Shown: positions 19,765 through 29,942 of the stretch, piece after piece | How the letters are laid out: each line of letters opens with the position of its first letter | How positions within the stretch are numbered: the first letter of the stretch is position 1 | Source of the DNA: Polaribacter sp. | GTDB taxonomy: Bacteria > Bacteroidota > Bacteroidia > Flavobacteriales > Flavobacteriaceae | DNA: 64,000 bases | Assembly (NCBI GenBank): GCA_029245785.1 | Contig: JAQWOR010000072.1 | Location: 1 to 64,000, forward strand | Direction of reading: 5' to 3' | Made by a program: the position numbers and the translations under genes | The notes under the pieces: generated by a model | Database searches by the model: none | Seen by the model: the letters and a program-made list of their open reading frames with translations, nothing else | Told to the model about the DNA's origin: nothing

Positions 19765-19868
19765 TGTAAAACTGATTTAAAATAGGTTTCAAAGATAGGA
19801 TTTCTTTACACATTATCTTTCTATGAAAAATATTTAGTTTGATACTTGTTGTAAAATCGTGAATAAAA

Positions 19869-20492
19869 TCAATCTAACATCTCTAAAAAGACAGCTCTAT
19901 CAATTTCTCTAGCTCCTAAACTTGCTAAATGTTCATTATAGACTTGGCAATCTATGAGTTTGTAATTATGGTTTTGAGCTAAGTGAATAAATGCCAATTT
20001 AGAGGTATTGCTCACCTTACTAAACATACTTTCTCCACAAAAAACTGACTCCAAATCAATGCCGTATAAACCTCCTACTAATTGATTATCTTGCCATACT
20101 TCTATAGACTTTGCAATTCCTTTTTTGTGTAGATTGATGTAGGCTTGTTCCATAGCATCTGTAATCCAAGTACCAAACTCTTCATTGCGCTCAATATTTT
20201 TACAGTTGTAAATCACTTCTTTGAAAGCTTGGTTTTCTGTAATTACAAATTCGTTTTTCCGAAGTACTTGCCGCATTGATTTGGTAATTTTCAGCTCTTC
20301 AGGAAACAAGACCATTCTTTTAGGCGGGCAATACCAAACAATGGGTTCTCCTTCAGAAAACCAAGGAAAAATCCCGTGGTTGTAGGCATGAATCAAACGA
20401 GCTACAGACAAATCGCCTCCTAGAGCAACAATTCCTTCATCAGAAGCTGTTTCAGGAGCAGGAAATTCAATACTATTTGTAAGCCAAATCAT
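19869..20492 (-). CDS. aat: Leucyl/phenylalanyl-tRNA--protein transferase
   Basis: EGIVALGGDLSVARLIHAYNHGIFPWFSEGEPIVWYCPPKRMVL; VGGLYGIDLESVFCGESMFS; start placed at MIWLTNSIEFP. Confidence 0.96.
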   Translation of the reverse strand: MIWLTNSIEFPAPETASDEGIVALGGDLSVARLIHAYNHGIFPWFSEGEPIVWYCPPKRMVLFPEELKITKSMRQVLRKNEFVITENQAFKEVIYNCKNIERNEEFGTWITDAMEQAYINLHKKGIAKSIEVWQDNQLVGGLYGIDLESVFCGESMFSKVSNTSKLAFIHLAQNHNYKLIDCQVYNEHLASLGAREIDRAVFLEMLD

Positions 20493-20575
20493 CCTCTTAT
20501 TTTTCTGTTTTATTTTTTCAATTGCTAAAATAGCAAACATTTTAAGTACATTCGTACAACTAACTTCAAACATCT

Positions 20576-22096
20576 ATGAAACCATTCTTTTACCTTTCTA
20601 TTTTAAGCCTCTTCTTTTTAGGTTGCAACACCCCAAAAACTCAACAAAAACCAAACATCATCTATTTTTTAGCTGACGATTTGGGCTATGGTGATGTTGG
20701 CATATATGGACAAGAAAAAATTAAGACTCCAAATATAGACGCACTCGCAAAAAACGGAATGTTATTTACACAACACTATACAGGTGCTCCGGTTTGCGCT
20801 CCTGCTAGATATGTATTTTTAACTGGGAAGCACACAGGACATGCTTTTATCAGAGGAAATGACGAATGGAGTGAACGAGGTGATGTTTGGGATTATGCAA
20901 AAGTATTTGAAGACCCTAATTTAGAGGGGCAACGACCTATTCCGGCAGGAACAGTTACTTTAGGAACCGAGTTAAAAAAAGCGGGATATGCAACTAGTAT
21001 TTTAGGAAAATGGGGGCTTGGCGCTCCTGCTACAGAAGGGATTCCTTCTTTACAGGGCTTTGATTATTTCTACGGATACAATTGCCAACGACAAGCACAT
21101 AATTTGTATCCATCACATTTATGGGAGAATACCGATAAAGTTTTATTAGATAATGAACTCGTAAAACCACACACATCCTTACATTCAAATGCAGACCCAA
21201 ATGATGATAAGAGCTATAGATTGTTTACACAAAAAGAATATGCGCCAGATGTAATTCACCAAAAGGCTTTAACCTTTATTAAAGAACATAAAGATCAGCC
21301 ATTTTTCATGTATTATGCCTCACCATTACCTCATGTACCATTGCAAGTACCAACAAAATATATTGACTACTATAAAAAACTCTTTGGTACTGAAAAGCCC
21401 TATACTGGCAAGAGTTATTTCCCTAACAAACATCCAAGAGCAACCTATGCTGCAATGATTAGTTATTTAGATGCTCAACTAGGCGAAATTATTGAAGTGC
21501 TTAAAAAACAAGGTGTTTACGAAAATACAATTATCATTTTCTCTAGCGACAATGGCCCTACATATACTGGCGGAGTAGATGCAAATTTCTTTAACAGCGC
21601 CAGACCTTTTTCAAATTCATATGGAAGAACAAAGGGGTTTGTGTATGAAGGCGGAATTCGTGTTCCTTTAATTGTTAGCTGGCCAAATAAAATTAAAGCT
21701 GCATCCAAAACTGATCATATTTCTGCTTTTTATGATATGATGCCTACTTTTTGTGATATTGCTGGAATTGATCCTCCAAAAGATATTGATGGCATTAGTT
21801 TTAAACCGCTTTTAATTGGAAAAGAACAAACGAAGCACGATTTTTTATATTGGGAATTTCCAAGCTATCAAGGACAGCAAGCAGTGCGAATGGGAAAATG
21901 GAAAGGGATTCGTAAAAATATTTTTAAAGGAAATTTAGACATTGAATTGTATAATTTAGAGACCGACATTAAAGAATTGAATGACCTCTCTAAAACATAT
22001 CCAACAATTGTAATGGCTATTGATAGTATTATGAAAATGGAACATACTCCTGCAGAAAACACTACTTTTAAGATGCAACAATTAGGAGATAAATAA
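20576..22096 (+). CDS. Sulfatase (arylsulfatase family) lipoprotein
   Basis: FFLGCN lipobox; PNIIYFLADDLGYGDVGIYGQEKIKTPNIDALA; CAPARYVFLTGKH (sulfatase CxPxR signature). Confidence 0.95.
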   Translation: MKPFFYLSILSLFFLGCNTPKTQQKPNIIYFLADDLGYGDVGIYGQEKIKTPNIDALAKNGMLFTQHYTGAPVCAPARYVFLTGKHTGHAFIRGNDEWSERGDVWDYAKVFEDPNLEGQRPIPAGTVTLGTELKKAGYATSILGKWGLGAPATEGIPSLQGFDYFYGYNCQRQAHNLYPSHLWENTDKVLLDNELVKPHTSLHSNADPNDDKSYRLFTQKEYAPDVIHQKALTFIKEHKDQPFFMYYASPLPHVPLQVPTKYIDYYKKLFGTEKPYTGKSYFPNKHPRATYAAMISYLDAQLGEIIEVLKKQGVYENTIIIFSSDNGPTYTGGVDANFFNSARPFSNSYGRTKGFVYEGGIRVPLIVSWPNKIKAASKTDHISAFYDMMPTFCDIAGIDPPKDIDGISFKPLLIGKEQTKHDFLYWEFPSYQGQQAVRMGKWKGIRKNIFKGNLDIELYNLETDIKELNDLSKTYPTIVMAIDSIMKMEHTPAENTTFKMQQLGDK

Positions 22097-22120
22097 CCAT
22101 ATGTAAGAAACAAAAAAAAA

Positions 22121-22151
22121 CAGCTCCTGTAGATATCGGAGCTGCTTTTTT
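22121..22151 (+). terminator. Terminator-like hairpin between convergent genes
   Basis: cagctcc...ggagctg flanked by A9/T6. Confidence 0.6.
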
Positions 22152-22168
22152 AGATTGTATACGATTTC

Positions 22169-22534
22169 TTAGAAAGGTAAATCGTCTGGCTCAGCATCAT
22201 TGGTCTTTGCTGCCGGCTGAAATTGATCTGCCGGTGGTAAATCTTGTGGAGCTGCAGCTTGAATTCCTTCAATTCTCCATCCTTGAATGGCATTGAAATA
22301 CTTTGCAACACCTTCTGGATTGATCCATTCTCTACCACGGATGTTGATAGACACTTTTACATCTTGTCCTACAGCATAACTGTTTAATAAATCACATTTA
22401 TCTTGTACAAACTCAATCAAAATCATTTGTGGGTATTGCTCATCAGTAGTCACTACTAATTCACGTTTTCTAAATCCGCTAGCACCAAATGTTTGCTCGT
22501 CATTGATCAATTTAATTTTTCCAATAATTTCCAT
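22169..22534 (-). CDS. DUF3127 domain-containing protein
   Basis: MEIIGKIKLINDEQTFGASGFRKRELVVTTDEQYPQMILIEFVQDKCDLL, C-term DDLPF tail. Confidence 0.85.
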   Translation of the reverse strand: MEIIGKIKLINDEQTFGASGFRKRELVVTTDEQYPQMILIEFVQDKCDLLNSYAVGQDVKVSINIRGREWINPEGVAKYFNAIQGWRIEGIQAAAPQDLPPADQFQPAAKTNDAEPDDLPF

Positions 22535-22543
22535 ATTCTTTTC

Positions 22544-23404
22544 TTATTTTATTAAAAGTACTTTCCAAGCACTTTCTATATCATTCGTGTTTAAAAAAGC
22601 TTTCGCAAATGTATGTTTTTTTGTTATTTCTAACCCCATAAACTGCGGATTGTCTTTTGCAAAGTTATCAACATTTTCTAAACTCGGAAATTGCGTTACA
22701 TTTCCTAACATGCCCAAATCATTTCCTGTTAAAATTTCACTCTTTCTAATTTCTTCAGGAATCGCATCAACTCCCATTCCAAGTGTAGAAATTGGTTTTG
22801 GGATTTCAAAAAACCCTTCTTTTGCTCTCGAGTAATAGCTTCCTCCTGCTCTGGCTACCAAATCTATTTTATGTTGATCTATCGCTCCATGTTCATCCAA
22901 CACTTGTTCATTAATGTGCAACTTTAGCACTTCACAAACAATTAAATTTCCTGCACCTCCTTCATTTCCTAAGTGAATAACGTCTGTAACCTTACATTCA
23001 AATTGTACTGGAGATTCTGCCACTCGAAATGGTTGTACCACATCTGATTGTAGCATGGTAAATCCTGATTTTTCAAATTCATTAACTCCCTGTGGATATT
23101 CTGAACTACTCAATGACATTTGATGTACCATTTCATAACTCACCACATTGATGACTACTTCTTTGGTTGCCATGGCATTTTCTAAGGTATGTTTTGTCGT
23201 GTTTCCTCGAACTCTACGTGCCGGAGAAAAAATCATCACAGGAGGATTGGCACTAAACACATTAAAAAAACTAAATGGTGACAAATTCGGATTCCCTTCA
23301 GCATCCATCGTGCTAGCAAAAGCAATAGGTCTTGGCGCTACTGCACTTAGTAAATACCCATGTAATTTAGCCGTTGTAATTTCTTTTGGATTTATAGAAA
23401 TCAT
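22544..23404 (-). CDS. Flavin reductase family protein (FMN-binding)
   Basis: LLSAVAPRPIAFASTMDAEGNPNLSPFSFFNVFSANPPVMIFSP. Confidence 0.92.
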   Translation of the reverse strand: MISINPKEITTAKLHGYLLSAVAPRPIAFASTMDAEGNPNLSPFSFFNVFSANPPVMIFSPARRVRGNTTKHTLENAMATKEVVINVVSYEMVHQMSLSSSEYPQGVNEFEKSGFTMLQSDVVQPFRVAESPVQFECKVTDVIHLGNEGGAGNLIVCEVLKLHINEQVLDEHGAIDQHKIDLVARAGGSYYSRAKEGFFEIPKPISTLGMGVDAIPEEIRKSEILTGNDLGMLGNVTQFPSLENVDNFAKDNPQFMGLEITKKHTFAKAFLNTNDIESAWKVLLIK

Positions 23405-23483
23405 TTTTTTATTTATTTAGAAGTGTAAATATACTATCATTTTATAAAATGGGTTATGTTATAATATAGTTTATATTTGAGGA

Positions 23484-24632
23484 ATGAGTTTTTTAAAAAA
23501 TACATTGTGGCTAAAACGAATCATCATCTTTAGTTCGTTTATTATTGTGTCACTAATTCTTTGGAACACCTTTGTTTTCTTTCAAAAATTCAAAGAAGAA
23601 GAACGCGCTAAAATAGAAAGTTATGCTGCTGCTATTGAAGAACTAGCAACGCGAGATTTAAAAGCTAGCGTTTCCTTACCTCTAAAGATTATTGAGCAAA
23701 CAAATGGCATTCCTTTAATTTTAGTTGGTGAAGACGGAAGCATAAACACATGGCATCATTTAGATTCTATCCAAGCTCTAGATTCAGTATATGTTGAGAA
23801 TCAATTGGCAAAAATGAAAAAACAGAACAAGCCAATTGTGATGAAAAGTTTTGATGTTACCCAATATATTTATTATCGTGATTCTGACTTGTTAAATAAA
23901 CTGACCTATTATCCGCTTGCGCTTATTTTAATTTTAGTCTTGTTTCTAACCATTGTTTATATGGTTTTTAAATCGAATAAAATTGCCGAACAAAACAAAT
24001 TATGGACAGGAATGGCTAAGGAAACTGCACATCAAATTGGCACACCTTTATCTTCTTTACTGGGTTGGATTGCCATTTTAAAAATGGAAAAAGTGGGTGA
24101 AAAATATGTAGATGAAATTGAAAAAGACGTGTATCGATTGAGTGCCATCGCTGAGCGATTTTCAAAAATAGGCTCTGTTCCTGAACTAAAAAAACAAAAC
24201 ATTATTGCCATTAGTAAAACTGCATTTGAGTATCTAAAATTGAGAGGCTCAAAACAAATTCAATTTTCTTTTTCTGCACCACAAGAAGAGCTATATGCAA
24301 ATGCCAATCATGAATTATTTGGATGGGTGATTGAGAACTTGATAAAAAATGCCATAGATGCCATGCAAGGAAAAGGTGCGTTGAGTTTAACAATTGAAAA
24401 CTCTCAAAAGAATATAAATATCACTCTTTCAGACACGGGAAAAGGAATCCGAAAAAAGCAGTTTAAACAAATTTTTAAGCCGGGATTTACTACCAAAAAA
24501 CGTGGCTGGGGCTTGGGCTTATCACTTTCTAAAAGAATTATTGAAGATTACCATAGCGGAAAAATTTTTGTGCAAAAATCAGAAGTAAACAAAGGAACCA
24601 GTATTCAAATTCAACTAAAAAAAATCTCTTAA
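23484..24632 (+). CDS. Sensor histidine kinase (orphan)
   Basis: ETAHQIGTPLSSLLGW H-box; NLIKNAIDAM N-box; DTGKGI and GWGLGLSLSKRII G-boxes; two TM segments. Confidence 0.93.
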   Translation: MSFLKNTLWLKRIIIFSSFIIVSLILWNTFVFFQKFKEEERAKIESYAAAIEELATRDLKASVSLPLKIIEQTNGIPLILVGEDGSINTWHHLDSIQALDSVYVENQLAKMKKQNKPIVMKSFDVTQYIYYRDSDLLNKLTYYPLALILILVLFLTIVYMVFKSNKIAEQNKLWTGMAKETAHQIGTPLSSLLGWIAILKMEKVGEKYVDEIEKDVYRLSAIAERFSKIGSVPELKKQNIIAISKTAFEYLKLRGSKQIQFSFSAPQEELYANANHELFGWVIENLIKNAIDAMQGKGALSLTIENSQKNINITLSDTGKGIRKKQFKQIFKPGFTTKKRGWGLGLSLSKRIIEDYHSGKIFVQKSEVNKGTSIQIQLKKIS

Positions 24633-25021
24633 AAATTACGTTGAATCGCTGCTGCTAATGCAACAAACTCTTCGTGCTGCATGATTGCTTTTTTAGTTGT
24701 AAAATTAATATCACTTGCTCTGTTAATCGGAATTAAATGTACATGTGCATGAGGCACTTCCAATCCAACAACAGTCATTCCTATTCTATTACAAGCAACT
24801 GTTTTTTCTAAAGCCTTGGCTACTTTGTTTGCAAATTGTAACAACCCTGTATAGGTTACCATGTCTAACTCAAAAAGTTTGTCAACTTCTTTTTTGGGAA
24901 CCACTAAGGTGTGTCCTTTTGTATTTGGGTTGATGTCTAAAAACGCATAAAAATTTTCATCTTCAGCAATTTTATACGAAGGAATATCGCCCTTGATAAT
25001 TTTAGTAAAAACACTACTCAT
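24629..25021 (-). CDS. HIT family protein
   Basis: FTKIIKGDIPSYKIAEDENFYAFLDINPNTKGHTLVVPKKEVD and HAHVHLIP. Confidence 0.95.
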   Translation of the reverse strand: MSSVFTKIIKGDIPSYKIAEDENFYAFLDINPNTKGHTLVVPKKEVDKLFELDMVTYTGLLQFANKVAKALEKTVACNRIGMTVVGLEVPHAHVHLIPINRASDINFTTKKAIMQHEEFVALAAAIQRNF

Positions 25022-25066
25022 GTCTTTTTGTTTTAAGATCCGTTCTTAAAAATAAATTTTCGAAGG

Positions 25067-25540
25067 TTATCTCGAAATTTCAACAATTTCAAATTTCATA
25101 ATACCATTGGGCACCTGAACTTCTGCAACCTCTCCTACTTTCTTCCCTAACAATCCTTTTCCTATTGGAGAATTTACAGACAGTTTTCCATTTCTAATAT
25201 CTGTTTCAGAGTCTGCCACCAATGTATAAGTAAACTCCATATTGTTTGCTGTATTTTTAATTTTTACCACAGAATGAATCAATATTTTTGAAGTATCTAG
25301 TTGAGATTCGTCAACAATTCTAGCACTTGCAACTACATTTTTTAATTTTGCGATTTTAAATTCCAAATGAGATTGTTCTTCTTTTGCTGCATGATACTCT
25401 GCATTTTCACTCAAATCGCCCTTATCTCTTGCATCTGCAATTTCTTGTGTAACTCTAGGTCTTTCAACTTGTTCTAGCTGATGTAATTCGTCTTTTAGCT
25501 TTTTAAGCCCTTCTGCCGTGTAATAAGATACTTTGCTCAT
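25067..25540 (-). CDS. greA: Transcription elongation factor GreA
   Basis: YYTAEGLKKLKDELHQLEQVERPRVTQEIADARDKGDLSENAEYHAAKEEQ; SVNSPIGKGLLGKKVGE. Confidence 0.97.
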   Translation of the reverse strand: MSKVSYYTAEGLKKLKDELHQLEQVERPRVTQEIADARDKGDLSENAEYHAAKEEQSHLEFKIAKLKNVVASARIVDESQLDTSKILIHSVVKIKNTANNMEFTYTLVADSETDIRNGKLSVNSPIGKGLLGKKVGEVAEVQVPNGIMKFEIVEISR

Positions 25541-25658
25541 TGTCTTGTGGTTTTAAAATACAAAATCCCATTGCCGTTTTATCAGAATGAGATTCATTTA
25601 CAAATGTACAAAATATTTGTAACTTGCCTTCGTTTTTAATAAAAACTCATTTATATAC

Positions 25659-26078
25659 ATGAAAAAACGTTTTTTCATATTGACCCTAATTATCTTCTTT
25701 ACCGGTTGCTCTGTCGATCCACAAAATAACGACTTGTTACCTGATATTCCTGTAAATGAATCCATCAATTTAGAGTTGCCACAATACATCAATTTACAAG
25801 TTCCTGGTGGATGGGCATATACTTCAGGAGGTATAAAAGGAATTATTATCTATAATGTTAACGGAACTGAATTTAAAGCTTTTGACAGAGCTTGCCCATC
25901 AAATGACTGTTCTACGCCTATGACATTTAATGGCAGCACCAAACTAAAATGTTCTTGCGATGATAGCGAGTATAGTATTTTAGACGGTTCTTCTCAAACA
26001 AATGGCAACACGTTTTACGCCAGAGAATATTTAACCACCCGCATAAGTAGCAGTACTTTACGAATCTCTAACTTTTAA
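25659..26078 (+). CDS. Rieske-like lipoprotein with non-canonical Cys motifs
   Basis: Lipobox IIFFTGCS; FKAFDRACPSNDCSTPMTFNGSTKLKCSCDDSEYSILDG at the Rieske cluster position. Confidence 0.7.
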   Translation: MKKRFFILTLIIFFTGCSVDPQNNDLLPDIPVNESINLELPQYINLQVPGGWAYTSGGIKGIIIYNVNGTEFKAFDRACPSNDCSTPMTFNGSTKLKCSCDDSEYSILDGSSQTNGNTFYAREYLTTRISSSTLRISNF

Positions 26079-26137
26079 TTGCTCTATAACAAATAGATTG
26101 TTATTTTTGCGACAACAAACAGAACTTAACAAGCAAC

Positions 26138-27298
26138 GTGAAAAATTATTTTTCTTCCAATTTTAAATTAGGCGTTTTAGGGGGCGGTCAATTAGGAAGA
26201 ATGCTCTTGGCTGAAACCCAAAAATTTGATATTTATACCGTTATTTTAGACGCATCTACTGAGGCTCCTTGTGCCCAAATCTGCAATGAATTTCATGTAG
26301 GGAGCTTGTTAGATTTTGATACGGTTTATAATTTTGGGAAAAACGTAGATGTTCTAACTATCGAAATAGAGCATGTAAATACCGAGGCTTTACATCAACT
26401 AGAAAAAGAGGGTGTTCAGATATATCCGCAACCTGCTGTTATAGAAATTATACAGCACAAAGGAAAACAAAAAGATTTCTTTGTACAGCACCAGATCCCA
26501 ACCTCTCCACATTATCGATTTACAGCTATTTCTGATTTAAAGCGTGCGTTTAAAAACAACGAATTAGAATTGCCTTTTGTGTGGAAATCTGCTCAATTTG
26601 GCTATGATGGAACAGGGGTGAAAATAGTGCGAACGAATCACGACATTGAACACTTAACAGACACCGATTGTATTGTTGAAAAATTGATTCCTTTTAAAAA
26701 TGAATTGGCCGTTATTGTTGCACGAAATGCGGATGGCGAAACCAAAACATATCCTGTTGTAGAAATGGAATTTCATCCAGAAGCAAATCAAGTAGAATAT
26801 GTAATCTGTCCTGCTAGAATTGACAAGCATATTGCAAAAAAAGCACAAGAAATCGCTTTGCAAGTGGCAGCTGCTTTTAAACATGTGGGCGTGTTGGCGG
26901 TAGAATTATTTCAAACCCATGATGATACAATTTTGGTCAATGAAGTAGCGCCAAGAACACATAACTCTGGACACTACAGCATTGAAGCAAGCTACACCAA
27001 TCAGTTTGAACAACATCTTAGAACTATTTTAAACCTACCTTTGGGAGCTACCGAGAGTAAAGTTGCCGGAATTATGGTAAATCTAGTTGGCGAAGAAGGA
27101 TTTACTGGAGATGTGGTTTATAAAAATATTGACGATATCTTAAAAATAGACGGTGTAACTCCGCATATTTATGGAAAAAAAATCACCAAACCTTTTCGTA
27201 AAATGGGACATGTAACCATTGTACATAAAGACATTAATAGTGCAAGAAAAATTGCTCAAAAAGTGAAAGAAACCGTTCGGGTAATCAGTAAAGCATAA
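26138..27298 (+). CDS. purK: 5-(carboxyamino)imidazole ribonucleotide synthase
   Basis: LGVLGGGQLGRMLLAETQ; ATP-grasp; NEVAPRTHNSGHYSIEA; GTG start; followed by purE. Confidence 0.95.
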   Translation: MKNYFSSNFKLGVLGGGQLGRMLLAETQKFDIYTVILDASTEAPCAQICNEFHVGSLLDFDTVYNFGKNVDVLTIEIEHVNTEALHQLEKEGVQIYPQPAVIEIIQHKGKQKDFFVQHQIPTSPHYRFTAISDLKRAFKNNELELPFVWKSAQFGYDGTGVKIVRTNHDIEHLTDTDCIVEKLIPFKNELAVIVARNADGETKTYPVVEMEFHPEANQVEYVICPARIDKHIAKKAQEIALQVAAAFKHVGVLAVELFQTHDDTILVNEVAPRTHNSGHYSIEASYTNQFEQHLRTILNLPLGATESKVAGIMVNLVGEEGFTGDVVYKNIDDILKIDGVTPHIYGKKITKPFRKMGHVTIVHKDINSARKIAQKVKETVRVISKA

Positions 27299-27321
27299 AA
27301 AACAACTTTAAAACAACAACT

Positions 27322-27801
27322 ATGGTAGGAATTATAATGGGAAGCGATTCAGATCTTCCAATCATGCAAGAAGCAATTACTGTGTTAGAAAGTTTTGACA
27401 TTCCGTTTGAAGTAGACATTGTTTCTGCCCATAGAACGCCAGAAAAATTAGTTGATTATGCAACAAACGCTCACAAAAGAGGCCTCAAAGTTATTATTGC
27501 AGGCGCTGGTGGTGCCGCACATTTACCAGGAATGGTTGCTTCTATGAGTCCATTGCCAATTATTGGAGTTCCTGTAAAAAGCAGAAATTCTATCGACGGG
27601 TGGGATTCTATTTTATCCATTCTTCAAATGCCTGGTGGTGTTCCTGTAGCAACTGTTGCCTTGGATGGCGCAAAAAATGCAGGAATTTTAGCCGCACAAA
27701 TCATTGGCGCTTCTGACAAATGTGTTTTAGACAAAATAATTACTTACAAAGAAGGCTTAAAACTCAAAGTAGAAAAAGCTTCTGAACGCGTAAAGAAATA
27801 A
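27322..27801 (+). CDS. purE: 5-(carboxyamino)imidazole ribonucleotide mutase
   Basis: GIIMGSDSDLPIMQEA; VSAHRTPEKLVDYA; AGAGGAAHLPGMVASMSPLPIIGVPV. Confidence 0.97.
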   Translation: MVGIIMGSDSDLPIMQEAITVLESFDIPFEVDIVSAHRTPEKLVDYATNAHKRGLKVIIAGAGGAAHLPGMVASMSPLPIIGVPVKSRNSIDGWDSILSILQMPGGVPVATVALDGAKNAGILAAQIIGASDKCVLDKIITYKEGLKLKVEKASERVKK

Positions 27802-27820
27802 ATACACAAAACAACATCCA

Positions 27821-27855
27821 AACCTCACAGGTTTTGAAAACCTGTGAGGTTTTCT
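27821..27855 (+). terminator. CCTCACAGG-family hairpin terminator
   Basis: aacctcacaggtttt (27821-27835) / aaaacctgtgaggtt (27837-27851), perfect 15 bp, then ttctt. Confidence 0.85.
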
Positions 27856-27896
27856 TATAAAAAATTTCATCCACCATTAATCTGAATTTTAAATTG

Positions 27897-29915
27897 ATGA
27901 ATCCATTATTACAAGATTTCAACACGGCTCCTTTTTCTAAAATTGCGTACAATGATTATAAACCCGCCATTAAAAAAGGTATTGAAATCGCCAAAAAAGA
28001 AATTGAGCGTATTGTATTGAATTCTGACACTCCAACTTTTGAAAACACAACAGTTGCTTTAGATTTTACAGGTGAAAAACTAAATCGAATTAGCAGTATT
28101 TTTTTCAATGTAAACGCTGCCGAAACTTCGGATGAAATTCAAAAAATAGCCAAAGAAATTTCACCTTGGTTGAGCGAATTTAAAAATGACATTACCTTAA
28201 ACGAAGCGCTATTTAGTAGAGTAAAATCGGTTTATGATCTAAAAAACGAACTAACATTAACTCCTGAGCAACAAACACTCTTAGAAAAACAATACAAAGG
28301 CTTTGCAAGAAATGGAGCTAATTTAAACGACACCGACCAAACTGAGTTGCGAAAAATTGATGCTGAATTATCAAAATTAGCTTTACAATTTGGAGAAAAT
28401 GTACTGGCAGAAACCAATGCTTTTGAGCTGCATATTACAAACCAAAATCAACTTGCAGGATTGCCAGAAAGCGTCAAAGAGGCTGCACATTTATTAGCGA
28501 CTCAAAAAGAAAAGGACGGTTGGGTTTTTACTTTAGATTATCCGAGCTACATTCCGTTTATGACCTATGCTGACAATAGAGAATTGCGAAAGAAATTAGC
28601 CATTGCAGCAGGTAAAAAATCCTTTCAAAACAATAAATTTAACAACGAACAAATTGTTTTAGACATTGTAAAACTAAGACATCAAAGAGCACATTTATTA
28701 GGCTACAAAACCCATGCTCATTTTGTACTAGAAGAACGCATGGCAGAAACACCAGAAAAAGTACTTTCTTTTTCAAAAGAGCTGCTTGAAAAAGCGAAAC
28801 CTGCCGCTAAAAAAGAATTCGAAAATTTAGAAGAATACGCAAAAAAACTAGACGGAATTGATCAACTGCAAAAATGGGACAGTGCCTACTATTCAGAAAA
28901 GTTAAAAAAAGAACTTTTTAGCTTAGATCAAGAATTACTAAAACCTTATTTTCAATTAGAACGTGTAATTGAAGGTGTTTTTACCATCGCCAACAAATTA
29001 TACGACCTCCAATTCGAAGAAGTTTTTAACATAGATACCTACCACGAAGAAGTTAAGACCTACAATGTTACCGACACAGCCGGAAGCTCTATTGCCATTT
29101 TTTATGCCGATTTTCATCCTAGAAAAGGAAAAAGAAATGGTGCTTGGATGACCTCGTACAAACCACAACAAATTAAGAACAACAACAATGAACGCCCACA
29201 TATTTCTATTGTGTGTAACTTTACAAAACCAACTCAAACAACACCTTCTTTATTAACATTTAACGAAGTAACAACCTTGTTTCACGAGTTTGGTCATGCC
29301 TTACACGGTATGCTAGCCAATACCACATATAACAGTTTGTCTGGAACTTCTGTTTCTTGGGATTTTGTAGAATTACCAAGTCAAGTATTAGAAAATTGGT
29401 GTTTTGAAAAAGAGGCGCTAGAATTGTTTGCCAAACATTATAAAACCGGAAAAACCATTCCGATGGAATACATCAATAAAATCAAAGAGTCAGCAAGTTT
29501 CCATGAAGGAATGCAAACCCTACGGCAGTTAAGTTTTGGTTTATTAGATATGGCATGGCATGGTAGCGAATTACCAGAGGCCATACAATCTGTAAAAGAC
29601 TTTGAAACCAAGGCATTCTTAGAGACACAATTGTTTCCAGATGTTGTAGAAAATTGTATGAGTACTGCGTTTTCTCATATTTTTCAAGGCGGATATTCTG
29701 CGGGGTATTATTCTTATAAATGGGCAGAAGTGTTAGACGCAGATGCTTTTGAATACTTTTTAGAAAAAGGAATTTTTAATAAAGAAGTAGCCAATAAATT
29801 TAAAGAACATGTACTCTCTAAAGGCGGAACAGAGAAACCCATGGAGCTCTACAAACGTTTTAGAGGAAAAGCGCCAAAACCAGATGCCTTATTAAAACGC
29901 GCCGGACTTATTTAG
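27897..29915 (+). CDS. M3 family metallopeptidase (oligopeptidase/dipeptidyl carboxypeptidase-like)
   Basis: HEFGHALHGML (HExxH) and FHEGMQTLRQLSFGLLDMAWH. Confidence 0.95.
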   Translation: MNPLLQDFNTAPFSKIAYNDYKPAIKKGIEIAKKEIERIVLNSDTPTFENTTVALDFTGEKLNRISSIFFNVNAAETSDEIQKIAKEISPWLSEFKNDITLNEALFSRVKSVYDLKNELTLTPEQQTLLEKQYKGFARNGANLNDTDQTELRKIDAELSKLALQFGENVLAETNAFELHITNQNQLAGLPESVKEAAHLLATQKEKDGWVFTLDYPSYIPFMTYADNRELRKKLAIAAGKKSFQNNKFNNEQIVLDIVKLRHQRAHLLGYKTHAHFVLEERMAETPEKVLSFSKELLEKAKPAAKKEFENLEEYAKKLDGIDQLQKWDSAYYSEKLKKELFSLDQELLKPYFQLERVIEGVFTIANKLYDLQFEEVFNIDTYHEEVKTYNVTDTAGSSIAIFYADFHPRKGKRNGAWMTSYKPQQIKNNNNERPHISIVCNFTKPTQTTPSLLTFNEVTTLFHEFGHALHGMLANTTYNSLSGTSVSWDFVELPSQVLENWCFEKEALELFAKHYKTGKTIPMEYINKIKESASFHEGMQTLRQLSFGLLDMAWHGSELPEAIQSVKDFETKAFLETQLFPDVVENCMSTAFSHIFQGGYSAGYYSYKWAEVLDADAFEYFLEKGIFNKEVANKFKEHVLSKGGTEKPMELYKRFRGKAPKPDALLKRAGLI

Positions 29916-29942
29916 GCTTGATTTTTATAAAAATTAATTGCA

